Positions 1 through 18,442 of a stretch of 64,000 nt of DNA are shown here, piece by piece. Every line of letters begins with the position of its first letter. Position 1 is the stretch's first letter. This DNA is from Edaphochlamys debaryana (lineage: Eukaryota > Chlorophyta > Chlorophyceae > Chlamydomonadales): contig JAEHOE010000130.1 of NCBI GenBank assembly GCA_016858145.1, positions 1 to 64,000 of the forward strand, given 5' to 3'. The position numbers and the translations under genes were made by a program. Under the pieces are notes generated by a model. The model was not told the origin of the DNA. It did not search any database and saw only the letters and a list, made by a program, of their open reading frames with translations.

Positions 1-24
1 CCCCTCCCCCCCCCCACTCACCCC

Positions 25-506
25 CTCACCTTGGCCAGGATGGTTATCCCCCGGCTCCCGCTCCCCCTCCCCTTCCCTCTCCCCCCTCTCCCTTTCCCTC
101 CCTTTTCCCTCCCTCTCCCCCCCTCCCCCCTCCCCCTCAACCTTGGCCCAGGATGGTGCAGACTCACCTTGGCCAGGATGGTGATCCCCCGCTCCGCTCC
201 CCCTCCCCCTTCCCCTCTCCCCCCCCTCTCCCTTTCCCTCCTCTCCTCCCCCTCCCCCCCCCTCACCTTGGCCAGGATGGTGATCCCCCGCTCCCGCTCC
301 CCCTCCCCTTCCCTCTCCCCCCTCTCCCTTTCCCTCCTCCCTCCTCTCCTCCGCTCCCCCCCCCTCACCTTGGCCAGGATGGTGATCCCCCGCTCCCGCT
401 CCCCCTCCCCTTCCCTCTCCCCCCTCTCCCTTTCCCTCCTCCCTCCTCTCCTCCCCCCCCCCCCCCCCTCACCTTGGCCAGGATGGTGATCCCCCGCTCC
501 CGCTCC
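25..506 (-). repeat. Tandem copies of the TypA exon 2 3' end plus its splice donor
   Basis: The genuine exon end and donor lie at 468-506. Near-identical copies of the same stretch (encoding ERGITILAK followed by GTGAGG) occur at about 364-402, 262-300, 163-200, 136-160 and 25-63, separated by C/T-rich intron sequence with a period near 100 bases. The copy at 136 has an extra C and the one at 25 a G-to-A-type change. All lie inside intron 2, so each is a potential decoy donor. Confidence 0.85.
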
Positions 507-1067
507 AGGCTGCCCGAGTCCATGACGCGGTCGTCGGAGGAGCCGTGGCCCGCAGCCGCCAGCAGGCGGTCCATGAGGGTGGTCTTGCTGGGGGGGGAGG
601 GGGGGGAGGGGTTGTGGAGGGGAGAGTGGAGGGTGGAGGGGGGTGGAGGGGGGTGGAGGAGGGTGGAGGAGGGTGGAGGAGGGTGGAGGAGGGGGGAGGA
701 GGGTGGAGGATGGAGGGGGGCGGGGCCATCCGAGGCCCTGAGACGCAGGCCCGGCCCCAGCCGGCAGTGGGCTCGCTCACCCGTGGTCGATGTGCGCGAT
801 GATGGCGAAGTTCCGGATCTTGCTGGGGTCTGTTGTGGACGAGCTGGATCCAGCATCGGCGTCGCTCGAGGCGGCGGCGAGGGAGCCGGGGCTGGCGTGA
901 AAGTGCCGCGAGAGCAGCGAGGCGCCGTGTGCAGCAGCTGGCGGGACGCCTGGGAGGCGAAAACCCGAGTCCTTTCGCGAGAGGCAGCTGTCCACGGCCC
1001 CGCTGGAAGCATGACGGAGCGTTGCGCCGGGCTGAAGTTGCGGTATCCCGTTGAGCAGCGAAGCCAT
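473..1067 (-). CDS. typA: TypA/BipA-family translation GTPase, organelle-targeted (5' part only)
   Basis: Exons complement(781-1067) and complement(473-587); the gene continues past the left edge. Exon 1 gives an N-terminal extension that looks like an organellar presequence (Arg, Ser and Ala rich, with RHFHASPG), then the start of the GTPase domain, IRNFAIIAHIDHG. Exon 2 begins with KTTLMDRLL, completing the P-loop G-HIDHGKTT, and reaches VMDSGSLERERGITILAK, the TypA/BipA switch I signature (LepA and EF-G differ here). The 194-base intron joins in phase 2 and restores the P-loop exactly. TypA is a ribosome-associated EF-G relative involved in ribosome assembly and stress growth. The start at 1067 (MASLLNG) is chosen because it opens a presequence; in-frame ATGs at 1076 and 1241 would lengthen it. 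Mitochondrial targeting is suggested by the composition, but plastid targeting is possible. The family call is firm; start and compartment are inference. Confidence 0.85.
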
Positions 1068-1654
1068 CCATCCCATCCGCCTGATGGTCACGCCCGCGCC
1101 CAGCGATGACGCGGTGATGTGTGCGACATCATTTAGCGCCGCGCGCGCAACTGTAGACAGCAGGCGCGCGAGGGGTCCGAACGCGGGCACGGCGTTCCGG
1201 GTCTCGGCAATCGTCCACGCCGCCGTAAGTGCGACCCGCATTTTTATTAGCTCTGCTTAATCTACGTATCAAGATGTCATCATCTGTCCGGTGTGCGGGT
1301 CGTAAGAAGCGCAGAGCGAGCTGTCGATTGTGCAGAATCAGTGCGGGGCATAAGCAGGTCGCCGTCCAGACCAGCTGGGTCCTCAATGCAACAGGTAACG
1401 AGCAGGATGCAACTTGGATACGGTGCTCCTGTCCACCGAAGGTCCGTGTCTGCATGGGCCCTCCGCACCCCCATGCGGACACAGACTCCTCAACCGCACT
1501 CGCTCGCTGGCATGTTATTCGTGTAGGCGAGCCTGATTACAATGATGCTGCGTCAAGGCGTCTCGACCCGCCCGGCCAGGTGGAACACGCTTGCGCACCA
1601 CACAGCAATTCGCGTCGCCCCTCGCTCAACCACAGATCCTAGCTCTGATTCTGC
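1068..1654. promoter_or_regulatory. Divergent intergenic region between TypA and TyrRS
   Basis: About 590 bases between two oppositely oriented starts; it must hold both promoters and 5' UTRs. Composition is mixed, without the C/G homopolymers that fill the introns. No convincing TATA box or other motif was recognised, and the real transcript starts are unknown. Confidence 0.4.
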
Positions 1655-8469
<6,815 letters not shown>

Positions 8470-9579
8470 TCCGGATCCGGATGGTGGGCGGCTGTGCGGC
8501 AGGAGATGTCGGTGGTGTGCGTGTTGGCGGCTCGCGGGCGCCGGGTCTTGGGTGCAACCGGGCTGTACGGCTGTACGGCAGCTGTCCAGCAGTGCGAGGG
8601 CTTTGGAGGCAAGGGGTGGGCCTCGTATGCACCCATGGCTTTGCGCTGAGCACCGAGTGCGAGCTCACGCAGCGGGGGGTGTTGGGAGGGGCGTGGGCAT
8701 CAGGGGAGTACCAGGCAGGCTGCTGGAGTTGGGTCGGGGCCGGGCGGGTTTGGGGTCGGCGCTTCTTCGCTGTCGGGTTATCTTACGGGTGACAAGGCCT
8801 GACCGGCGCTGGGCGTTTGTGGCAGAGTTACTCTGTTTGGGGGCACTGTCAAGTTCGACCGTACCGGTACCGGTATGTTCGAAATGTCGGACGTACTTTT
8901 CCAGGCGGGTCTGTGTATGTGCACAGGAGCTTGCTGGGACGACGCTCAAATCCAGGAGTGCAGGAGGGGGGTCAAAGGATGGGTGCGGAGGGGTTCGGGA
9001 TGGAGGAGGGGCAAGCGAGGGGCACGCTGGGCAGGGCATGGCAGGTGTGTCGAGGCCGGCACGTCCAACCGTTGCGATAACGCGTCATGGGTGCGTGGTC
9101 GCGCGTGGTCCTGCTGCCGTTCGCTGCCACCTTATCGCCGATGTCTGTCGTGCAGACAGACGACCAGCGGCGCTTCAATTCTGAAACTGTGTCCATGCTT
9201 GTGCATGTTCCTTGGTGTGGTGTCATGTAAGTCTTGACCCTTCGCAACAAGCTAGGCGCGGTGACATTCTCTCTGGTTGCGACCGCGAGGTCTGCCCGTC
9301 GCGGCGTTCGCTCGACCTCGTCCACGGGTTCAACTTGCAACGTACGGCGAGCGTGCCCGCGTTATAGGGCCGAGTTATTTAGCTGCGGTGAGCACTCTCG
9401 ATATGCATACATAAGCGCGTGCAAAGGCAGGCCCGCACAGGCCCGTTGCTACTCGCAATCAACTCGCGCGTTCGCACGTCACACACACACAGCGTGCGAC
9501 GACTCACATTTGCGTAGCTCATATTCCTTCATACGTCTTAACTGCACTACCTGGTCAGAGGAAGAACACTTGAGTGAGC
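8470..9579. other. Intergenic region after TyrRS, holding its 3' UTR and the next promoter
   Basis: No supported gene. The first part is presumably TyrRS 3' UTR, up to a TGTAA at 9226. From about 9235 on, the composition becomes less GC-rich and less repetitive, compatible with promoter and 5' UTR of the secreted-protein gene. Short open frames here overlap on several strands and none resembles a known family. Confidence 0.4.
9226..9230 (+). terminator. Candidate TGTAA polyadenylation signal for TyrRS
   Basis: TGTAA is the usual chlorophyte poly(A) signal. This copy lies about 760 bases after the TyrRS stop and before the next gene. A five-base motif also arises by chance, so this is a suggestion only. 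Confidence 0.35.
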
Positions 9580-12500
9580 ATGGGGGAAATGGTAGCCCCG
9601 TTCGCGGGCCGCAGCAGCAGCAGGCGGCATGGCGCGCATCGAGCGGGCGCCACTTTGCCCCCCCGCGTCGAGGAGCATCTCCGTCGTCTGCCGCCAGTGC
9701 TTCTGCTTTTATTCATATATACTGGCTCCGTTGCGCAGGGTGGGTGTGGGGGCGGGGCTTGTGCCATGGCGCACGCATGAATGCCCTCGCCGACGCTCCG
9801 CACTCCGCAGCGGCCAGCGGGAGAGCAGGGAGAGGCGGGCAAGCCAGCCAAGAGAAAAACTGAAGGAGTTGCCCCAATTTGTGCTTGGGACGGATCGATA
9901 GCAGTTGGTCGGTGTGCGGTGCGTGTGCGACGGGTGTGGACGACGGCGGACGGCGTGTACGACAGCAGGTTGAGACACGTCGCACAGTTCCCCCTCCCGC
10001 TTCACGCAGAGTCAGGCCAGAGTCCAACCTCTCCATCCGTGCGTCCCCTCCCGCCCCCCCCAACAGGAACTGCTCCCCGGTGGCCGACTCCGCCGACACC
10101 GCCGAAGCCTCCGTCCCCATCGCTGCCGTCCCCGCCGCTGCCCCCGCCGCTGCCGCCGTCCCCGCCTTCGCCCCCGCCTTCGCCCTACGTCTCGGGACCC
10201 AACGGTGCGCACGAGTCCGCGCATTCCCTCCTTAACCCCCACGTCACTGCCAACCAGAGCGTCAGACAACTGACCTCGTCCATTGCGCTTAAGCGACCAA
10301 GCTTGGTCTTGACTGCTCCCCTGGCTGATGAGATGCCTGAATGCCTCTTGCGCCCCGTCGCCCCCTACATGCAGGCGTGGCCACGGCCCTGCCTGGCGAC
10401 CTGAGGCCCGAGTGCGCCCACTTCGACGCAGCCAGGGGTGTGCTGGTGTCACGCACCGACGGCAGTGAGGCAATTGCCTGGCGGGATGTGCAGGTGAGGA
10501 GCGAGCTCCAGGGGTTAGGGGGGCACGCGCCACAGCAGTGAGCGGGCGAGTGTCGACTCCCACTCCGCTGGGCGGTGTGACATGCGTGCAGTCACAGTGC
10601 ACATCGCGGGGGGCGGGGGGGGGGGGGGCTGAAGCTTTGGGGATGCAGGGGGCGGAGGATGGTCGCGGGGGGAAAGCGGACCCGCGATACATTGTTGCAC
10701 CCACCTCCTGCACCTGCATAGTGCCAAATACATATAACGTGGCATGATACTTGATCAAGTATAGCGGGCTCGGTCTGCAGGCTAGGTTGTCGAGCATCCT
10801 CGCTCGACAGCTGCACGCAGAGTTAGGAAGTGTCAACTCACTTTCGCCTCATGAAGTAGAACTTACACGAAAAAGCTACCTGCAATGATCCTCGGGCTTT
10901 GCGCGCGAGTTTGTGCGAGGTCCCCTTCCACATGTCGGGGGCCCCGCAACGGGCTGCACGGCCCCCGTCCCCCCAGAGATTCACGAGGGCGCCGGGCATC
11001 TAATGCAGGCCGGGGTAGGGCGAGCGCCTGCTGTGGCGTGTGCATGCTGAAACTGAACCCCTCGCTTCGCGCGCTTCGCGTCTCTCGCCCCGTCGGCCCC
11101 TCCTCGGCCCCCCTTCTTTCCATCCCCCAGTTCGGTACGGCCACCGGGCGCAATCGCTCCATGGCCTTCGAGGACACCGCGAACCCCGGATCCACGAAGT
11201 ACGGCACCAGCAGCGGCGGGTTCCTGGATCTCACGTCCTCCGCGGGCGTGCTGCCCACGGACCTGCCCAGCTGGAGCACCAACCCCTCGGCTGCCTTCAC
11301 GATCGTCGTCATCCAGTCCCTCAAGACCCAGACCGCCGACTGGAAGGCAAACTACCTGGTAGCCGGGCTGAGCTGCAACACCAGCGGCCTCTCCTTTGGC
11401 ACCCGCGAATCGTACATGTCGGGTCCGTGGGCCTGGCAGAGGGCTTTCCACACCACCAAGCCCGTGCCCGTGGAGCCGGGCTGGACGCTACACGCCTTCG
11501 TTCGGAGGCTGGGCGGCACCGAGGGCGCCTACTACTACGCCGGGGCCAGCGGCGGAATCGCGCTGCGAGAGGCCTTCAAGGACCAGGCCCGCATTGCCAT
11601 CGGCCCAGATCGGTTGACCGTTGGGACGTCCACGTGTTCGCGCACGGCAAACAGCCGGACCCTGCTGGGCGCGGTCCTGGTGTACAACCGGGCGCTCAGC
11701 GTGACGGACCTGAAGCGGATCCACGAGGCCTACGCCCCCCGCTTTGGCTGGTCTCGAGGAGGTAAGGGGTCCCTTCTTCACACATGTCGTCCTGGCAGGG
11801 CGGATGGGGGATGCACGATGCACGTAGAAAGGGGGCCCGCTCAAAGCTACCCACCGCCGTCCAGGCAAGGCAAGAGCAGTCAACGGCCTCTCGGGCACGC
11901 TCGGACCCTCTGACTCCCTCCCCCCGCCCCCCTTTCGCAACCCACAGGCCCCAGCACCCCCGTGTGCCTGCCCGGTATCCAGATGAAGGGCAACCCCCTG
12001 TCGGCCACTGCCGTACCGCTGGCCCTGGCCCCCAACCCCGCGGCCTGCCGGACAGCCTGTACGAACAACGCCACGTGCGAGTTCAGCGTCTTCAATGCGG
12101 GGGCCGGGCCATGTGAGTTCATGTGATTAGGGACTGATGCAGGGGGCTTTCGGCGCCGGCACCGGCACTGGTGCGGGCATTGCCGCCACAAAGCGGGCGA
12201 GGAAGGCAGCTCGGAGGGAGCCACAGGGGTTACCAGAACCCACGGCAGTCAACCGTCCGCCGCCTGTGCTTCCATCCCCCCATTGAGCCCGCCCACCCGC
12301 CTGCTGGGTCCAGGCTGGCTGCGGCGGAGCGCCATCAGCGGCACTACCGGCACCAACGCCGCATCGGCCAACGCCACCACCTGCTTCAGCCGACCCAACT
12401 ACGGAAACTACTACTGCATCCGCAATTGGTGAGAACACAGACCACATCAAGGGCATTACGAGAGCACGTGCACATCGACGTTCTTCATGGGTGTCGGGTA

Positions 12501-15500
12501 TTAAGCGCAAGACCTGGCCCCCAACCGATGCCCCCAACACGCACCCCCCGCGGTCACACACAGGGACGTCAAGGGCAGCAGCTACAGGACGTACACGCCC
12601 ATGGACAAGAGCACGTGCCTGGGGGAGTGCGACCGAGACCCGACCTGCCAGTGAGTGAAGCGGGGCCAGCGGGGCCGCGCACGGCGGCAAGCAGGGGGGC
12701 CTTTGTTCTTGGGTTAGGAAGAGGGCATGCAGGGCATGCAAAGGTCCGTATGTACGGCACGCCAGGAGCAAGATAATCACACGCGGGATGTCCCCCTTGA
12801 TCTTGACCAGGGAGAGGGCCTGATCCAGGGGAGCGACAGATCCCGCCAGGCACCATGACACCCCGCCCTACCGCCATCCCTCCGTCCGTCCCTGAGCTGC
12901 TGGATAGCCCACGCAACACGCTTGCCCCCCCCTTGGCAGCGCTTCGCTTCGTGATGTTTTCTAACCCCCCCTTGGCCCCTACCACGCCCAGGTTCGCGTT
13001 CATGGCCTCCAACACAAGGGCCTGCGTGCTCAAGCGGGCCATCTTCACGGGCGCCAACGGTACCACGCAGTACGTTGCTCCCACCGCCGGCAGCAGCGTC
13101 GAGACGTGCGTCAAGGCCCGGGTGCAACGTGAGGAGCGAGGACGGGGGGAGAGGGCTGGGCGGCTGGGGTCTGTGGGCCCCCTCCGCCCCTCGCTCGGCC
13201 TTGTTGGCCCAGGCTTGGCACATTGTCGGGGGCCGCAATCGGCCGTTGGCGCCGGGCGCCTCGCGAACCCCATGACGATGTGAGCCGCTGCAACCACTGA
13301 GACTTGCTCCTGTGCCCCCTTCGGTGGCCTTGGCGCGTGCAGCGAACCCCACGGAGTGCGGCAAGTGGACCAAGGGGGCGCCCGGAGAGACGCGCGTGCA
13401 GAAGGACTGCGGTGAGCGAGCGCCCGGAACGGGCCGTCGCGGTGCATGGAGCGCCATTGATTTCACGGGGGCCACCCCACTCGCTGTGCTTTTCGACACC
13501 AGCCCCCCTGCCCTTCCCTCCTGGTTGCATACCATGCATGGCCTGACCTCCTACCCCGCCCCTCTCCTTCCCCGCAGACGGCGACGGAATCCTGGACGCC
13601 GTGCTGTTCGACACCAGCGGGGCCCGCGGCGTGGCCCTGAGCACCAGGGGCTGCAGCACGGCCGACGCCGACACGGGATACCCCTCCGCCCCCGACGCCG
13701 CCTGCCCCGCGGTGCTCCGCAGCCTGTGCCCCCGGCCCCCCGCCGGCTGGTGCCCCAGCGGCAGGGTGCTGCAGCTGGACTGCGGTGAGCGGGAAGGGGG
13801 GAGGGGGGGACGGGAGGGGAGCGGGACGGGACGAGATGCATGCAGGGGGGCTTTGGTGGCCGTCCGCCGGGGGCGGGCCCTCGTCACGCACAGTGCTCGC
13901 AGCCCCTCGCTCCCCTTACAGCATGCGTTGGTGGTTACGGGTGACGCGTTGCGAGCTCCGCGTCATCCCAAACCCCGTCCCTGCTGCAGACGCTGACGGC
14001 GTCAAGGACCTGGCCTGCATCCCGACGGACGACCGCAGCGCCAACAAGGTGGTCCGCTCGGGGCTGGGCTGCGTGCCAGGTGCGTGAGGGTCGAGGGGGT
14101 GAAGGGGGGCGGGGATGAGGGGTTGAGGGGGGAGGTGGGTATTCAAGGGGCCCGGGCTCCCGGGGTCAGCAGCGCTGTGAGTGACACCCGTGCCGCTCCC
14201 TAACCCCCCCGCCGCACACGCCATCCCCGGTGCCGCCACCCCCACCCCAACCGCTCCAGGCGCTGCCGACTCGTTCTGCCCGCCCCTCACGGCCAACGGT
14301 GAGCAAGCGCCGCGCCGCGCCACACGCGTCTCTTTCAAGGGAAAGCAACACGCTGCTGAGGGTGTGTGACTCATCTGCCTCCCCCGCGGGCCGCGCGCTC
14401 GCACCTCATGCGGTCTGCCCTAAGCTTCATGTCTGTCTGACGCATGCACGATGCACCCCATGCAATCTGTCCTCGTCATACATCTGCATGTCTGTCTGGA
14501 TGCGCACGCAGGCTCCTGCCCCTACCCCGCTGGCCAGCCGTGCGGCACGGCGCGCCTGCTGAGCGTGGACTGCAGTGAGTCATCACACTCAGCAGGCTCG
14601 GACGAGCGCCGTACTCCTTGTCGTACACTACCGGTGCCGTACTCATGTAAACCCGGCAGCGCGTTCACGCCGCGCCCTTGCTTGTCTCTGCTCACCCACC
14701 GCCGCCCCCCTTCCCCACCCCCCGCAGACAATGACCGCGTCCGGGACTGGGTGTGTCTCGGCGACGGCGGCCAGCGGGGCGTAATTCGCAGCGCCGCCTG
14801 CAACACGTCCGCTGCCGTCAGCGGCTGGGTGGGTGCACGCGCGCCGACTGGGCCCGGGGTGGATTGTTAGTCATGCATCGCTCGTGGTCTTGCGGTGAGG
14901 TAGCATGGTCAGGCCCCCACTGAAACCTACGCACCCGCCGCCCAGCCCACCTGCTTGCTCCCAGATGGTATCAAGGTATGAGCGCCTTCCCCCTCACACG
15001 CACCCACCCACCCGCCCGCCCCCCGCCCCTTCCCACAGCCGACGGCGCCCGATCGCGCCTGCCCTATCCTGTTTGGGATGGGCGCCCTCCGCCCTGCGCC
15101 GCCTCCGCCAAAGCCGCCCTCGCCGCCCAACCCCCCGCCTTCCCCGCGCCCGCCCTCACCGCCCCCTGGTGAGTCCGGGGGGCAAGAGCTGGATTCATAA
15201 CAGCTCCCTACTCCATGCCTCCATGTCACGTGCGAATGATTTGCTTGGGGCCGTGGGCGCGGGGTGTAACACGGCTGCTAAGCAGCGGACACTCGCACAG
15301 GCGTGACGTGGCGGAGCGGGCGGCACTCGCGCTATCTGTCCATCTTGAGCCGATGCCCCCCCCTGCGTCCCTCTTGCCCCTCCCCTTTCCTCCCCCGCAC
15401 AGTCTGCGTGTCGTACCCCGGATACAGATACCAGGTGAGATTGCTTGGTGACACCACGTGTGCATGGGCCCTGGGCTTCCGTGGTGGTGCTTGAATCCAT

Positions 15501-17464
15501 CCATCCTCGGACCCCAACGGCCCGACATCTCACTCCATGCATGCCGTACTGCACGCGATCTGCCGTACAGGCGGGCGTGGTCCATGCGGGCGACGATCTG
15601 GTCAAGGTGGCGTCGGCCGCGGAGGCGCGCACCGCCTGCAGCCGCCGACAGGACTGCGCGGGCTTCACGGGCCAGGGCTGGCTCAAGAGCAAGGTGGCCG
15701 GCACCACGCCGGGCAACGCTTCGCTCTGCCTCTACACCAAGATCCCCACGAGTGAGATCCCGTACGACATCGCTGCACGTCCCCTGCTAGATTCCGTGCC
15801 CCGCGCGCCGGGCTGGCAGCGCCGCCCTGCCCCGCCCCTGCATGCCCCGTGTGCCATCCTGGCCAAGGCTAACGAGCGAGCCGCCCCCCGCCGCTCCACC
15901 CCTCCAATCCCTCCGCAGCCTGCCCGTACGCGAACGGGTACTACAGCTACGGCGACATGGCTCACGCGAGCGACACGCTCAGGACCTATCCGTCCCTGGC
16001 TGCTGCGGCCGCCGCCTGCGCCGCCGACGCCGCGTGCCTCGGGTACAGCGGCACTGCTGCCGGAGGGCAGACCAAGAGCTGGCCCCTGCCCGCCGTCTAC
16101 TCGCACCCCAACTGCCTGTACGCCAAAGTCACGCGTAAGCTCTCGCACGTGTCGTTCCTTTGGCCGAAGTGTACGCGGGGGTTGATTGGGTATCGATCCT
16201 TCCTGGCAGTATCCCACATCATGCATCGTTCTGACGCCACCCCGCCCACCCCTCTGCGATTCTTGCATGGCAGCCTGCCCTGAGGTACTGGAAACGTGGG
16301 GGCTCTACAACTACGAAGCCATGGTGCGTGGGGACCAGCAGATGCATGCATGCCGTACAGCATCTCAAGCTTTATTTGCTGAACGGGGCCCCGCTACGTG
16401 CCAACGCGTGCCACTCTGGGGTTGGCTGGACGACGACCTCCCCGGACCGCGGGTCCGTGCGAGCGCCCGCCCCACCCCCGGCCCCCGGGCCCCGCGCGCC
16501 CCCTCCCCCCTGCCCGACCTGCTGCGAACCGTACCAACCCGCTCTTCCCCTGCTTCCCTGCCCTGCTGCTGACTGTTTCCTAAGCCCCTCAATTTCGCAC
16601 CCCTCCTATCCACCCTGTATGTGGCACCCACCATCACCAGGCCGACTTGGACCAGCCCGACAACAACATCAAGCAAGTCATCCACCCGAACGCCACGTTC
16701 CCCCTGACTTCAACGTTTTTAGCCTGCGAGGACGACCCCTACTGCTCGGGCTTCAACAGCAAAGGCTGGCTGAAGAAGGACTTCCTGTCCCCCGTGTTCT
16801 CGTACGGCAGCTGCCTGTACACCCGCGTGCCGAACGAGCGTGAGTACGGCAGTGGGGCCGGCGGGCGGGGCTGGGGATTGCGCACGGGCGAGGGTACGGC
16901 AAACAAGGATCCAGATCCAGATCCAGTTTACTTGTGTGAGATGCTTCCACCAGGGAGGATGCCCTCCGAGGAGGCCCCCATCCGCTTGAGGGTGGCGGGC
17001 AGATCGGCCCTTTGGGGAGGGAGCTTGTACCTATGGGGCAGGCAGGGCCCATTGCCCGACTGCTCGGCCACACATTGGGCCGCCGTCCGGGACCCCTGCA
17101 CTCTGCACGCTGCTCCCTGGGTGCTTGGGTGCACGCCTCTTCCTGATTGCCGTACGTCACTCATCCAATCCCAACTCTCCTATCTGCCTCCTCAGAGTGC
17201 CAGGACATAGACAGCTCGAGCGGGTTCTACACGGTCACACCGAGTGTGGCCCTGGTCGGGAAGCCGTACGGCCACGGCTGGAACCAGTGGATGGGGGTCG
17301 ACGACTGCAACGAGTGGAACCGGTGTTCCAGCCTGGTGTGCACAAACCCAACCGCGAGCTCAGAGTGGCTGACTCTGTGTGATCTGTACGAGGATGTCGA
17401 AGTAGATCGGAGCTACAAGATCTACAAGCATGACTCATGCTTCTACAACAAGATCCCGTGGTAA
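9580..17464 (+). CDS. Secreted mosaic protein: Pro-rich stalks, LamG-like domain, DxDG modules, PAN-like repeats
   Basis: Exons 9580-9739, 10067-10204, 10375-10493, 11131-11761, 11948-12112, 12314-12428, 12564-12650, 12992-13128, 13343-13411, 13578-13784, 13990-14079, 14260-14298, 14512-14574, 14728-14828, 14946-14975, 15039-15168, 15403-15434, 15571-15751, 15919-16134, 16274-16323, 16641-16839, 17196-17464; about 1075 residues, all phases consistent. Order: hydrophobic signal segment (RRLPPVLLLLFIYTGSVAQG, near 35-54); Ser-Pro-rich linker (about 56-98); a LamG/concanavalin-A-like domain (about 140-349, with LLGAVLVYNRALS near its end); Cys-rich part; repeated DC-x-DADGVKDLAC-type modules (about 540-717); a second SPPNPPPSP linker; four PAN/apple-like repeats each closing with CLYTKIP-type motifs. 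Such a build suggests a cell-wall or matrix protein binding glycans. It is not a named family. Exon 1 is chosen because it supplies a signal peptide in the phase needed; it is the weakest exon. Most internal introns are phase 1, typical of shuffled extracellular modules. Confidence 0.78.
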
Positions 17465-18442
17465 TGGATGCGGCGAGATTGTGGCCCGGCCCGTGCGTGG
17501 CGGGGCGCTGGCAGGTCCTGCCCCGCCCCCTTGCGGAATCCCCGCCGTGGGGCACACGCGCACAGGATTTGTCAATGCGTACGGTAGGTCATTCTTTGGT
17601 GAACGGTACGTAGATAATGCTATGGTGAAGAGTGCTTGGTAACATGCAGGAACTGGAGAGGCATCAACTTGCAGCTTTGATCGGATCCCCCCCCCCGCTT
17701 CGCAAGGGGGCGCAATGCATAGTGCCACCTGCGTCCAACGCATCTGCCTGTGCGAGAAGTCATACTTAGATATACGTCAGGCACGGAATGGGGTGAGCGA
17801 TGATGATCTGCTGTCGGCGGTTGATCTGGTCATATGCATACCTGCATGGACATTATTGGTGAATTACGAGCGGTTGCTCCTTGCACGTGTGGTACCGGCA
17901 GGCAGGCCGCATCTCGGCGTGTGCGTCAATGTCAATGTGCGTACGCTGTACGGCATGTTGCATGCATGCATGAGCATACCAGTGCGTGTTGTACGGCTTG
18001 TTGTTCACATTCAAACCCCCGGTAGTCTCGTTGTCGTACGGAAGTTCGTCGGCTGGCTCAGGAGCCAAGTTGCATGTGTAGGCTGTACGACGCCTGTTGT
18101 CATGTGTGCGGATCAGAAGCGTGTGCTCCGGCTGGGGCCACCATGTCAACATGCCAGTGTGTGAGGCCTGAATGACACAGCAGACCAGACCCTCGCACAG
18201 TCCCCTCCTCAGGCCAACTCAGGCCCCACTCCAAGTTCAAGAAAGCAGCGACAGCAGCATGCAGTTGACGGGTCGAAAGCCATTCACACCATCCACAGAT
18301 CCTTGGGCCATGATGCCCGCACCCCGCACCCATCCACTTCCGGCACGTGCGCGTGGACAATGCTTTAGTACACAGTTCTATACGGCATGCACGTGCTCAT
18401 GGATCAATCACTACGGTACGGCACACGGTGCCGTATCATACA
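17465..18442. other. Convergent intergenic region between the secreted protein gene and VFL1
   Basis: Contains the two 3' UTRs. The composition is close to balanced, with many GTACGG/CCGTAC and GCATGC words and no homopolymer runs. No gene and no TGTAA in either orientation were seen. Confidence 0.5.

Noticed and set aside
473..1067. LepA/EF4 identity for the left-edge GTPase
   Set aside because: The P-loop HIDHGKTTL is shared, but VMDSGSLERERGITILAK is the TypA/BipA switch I sequence; LepA reads differently there.
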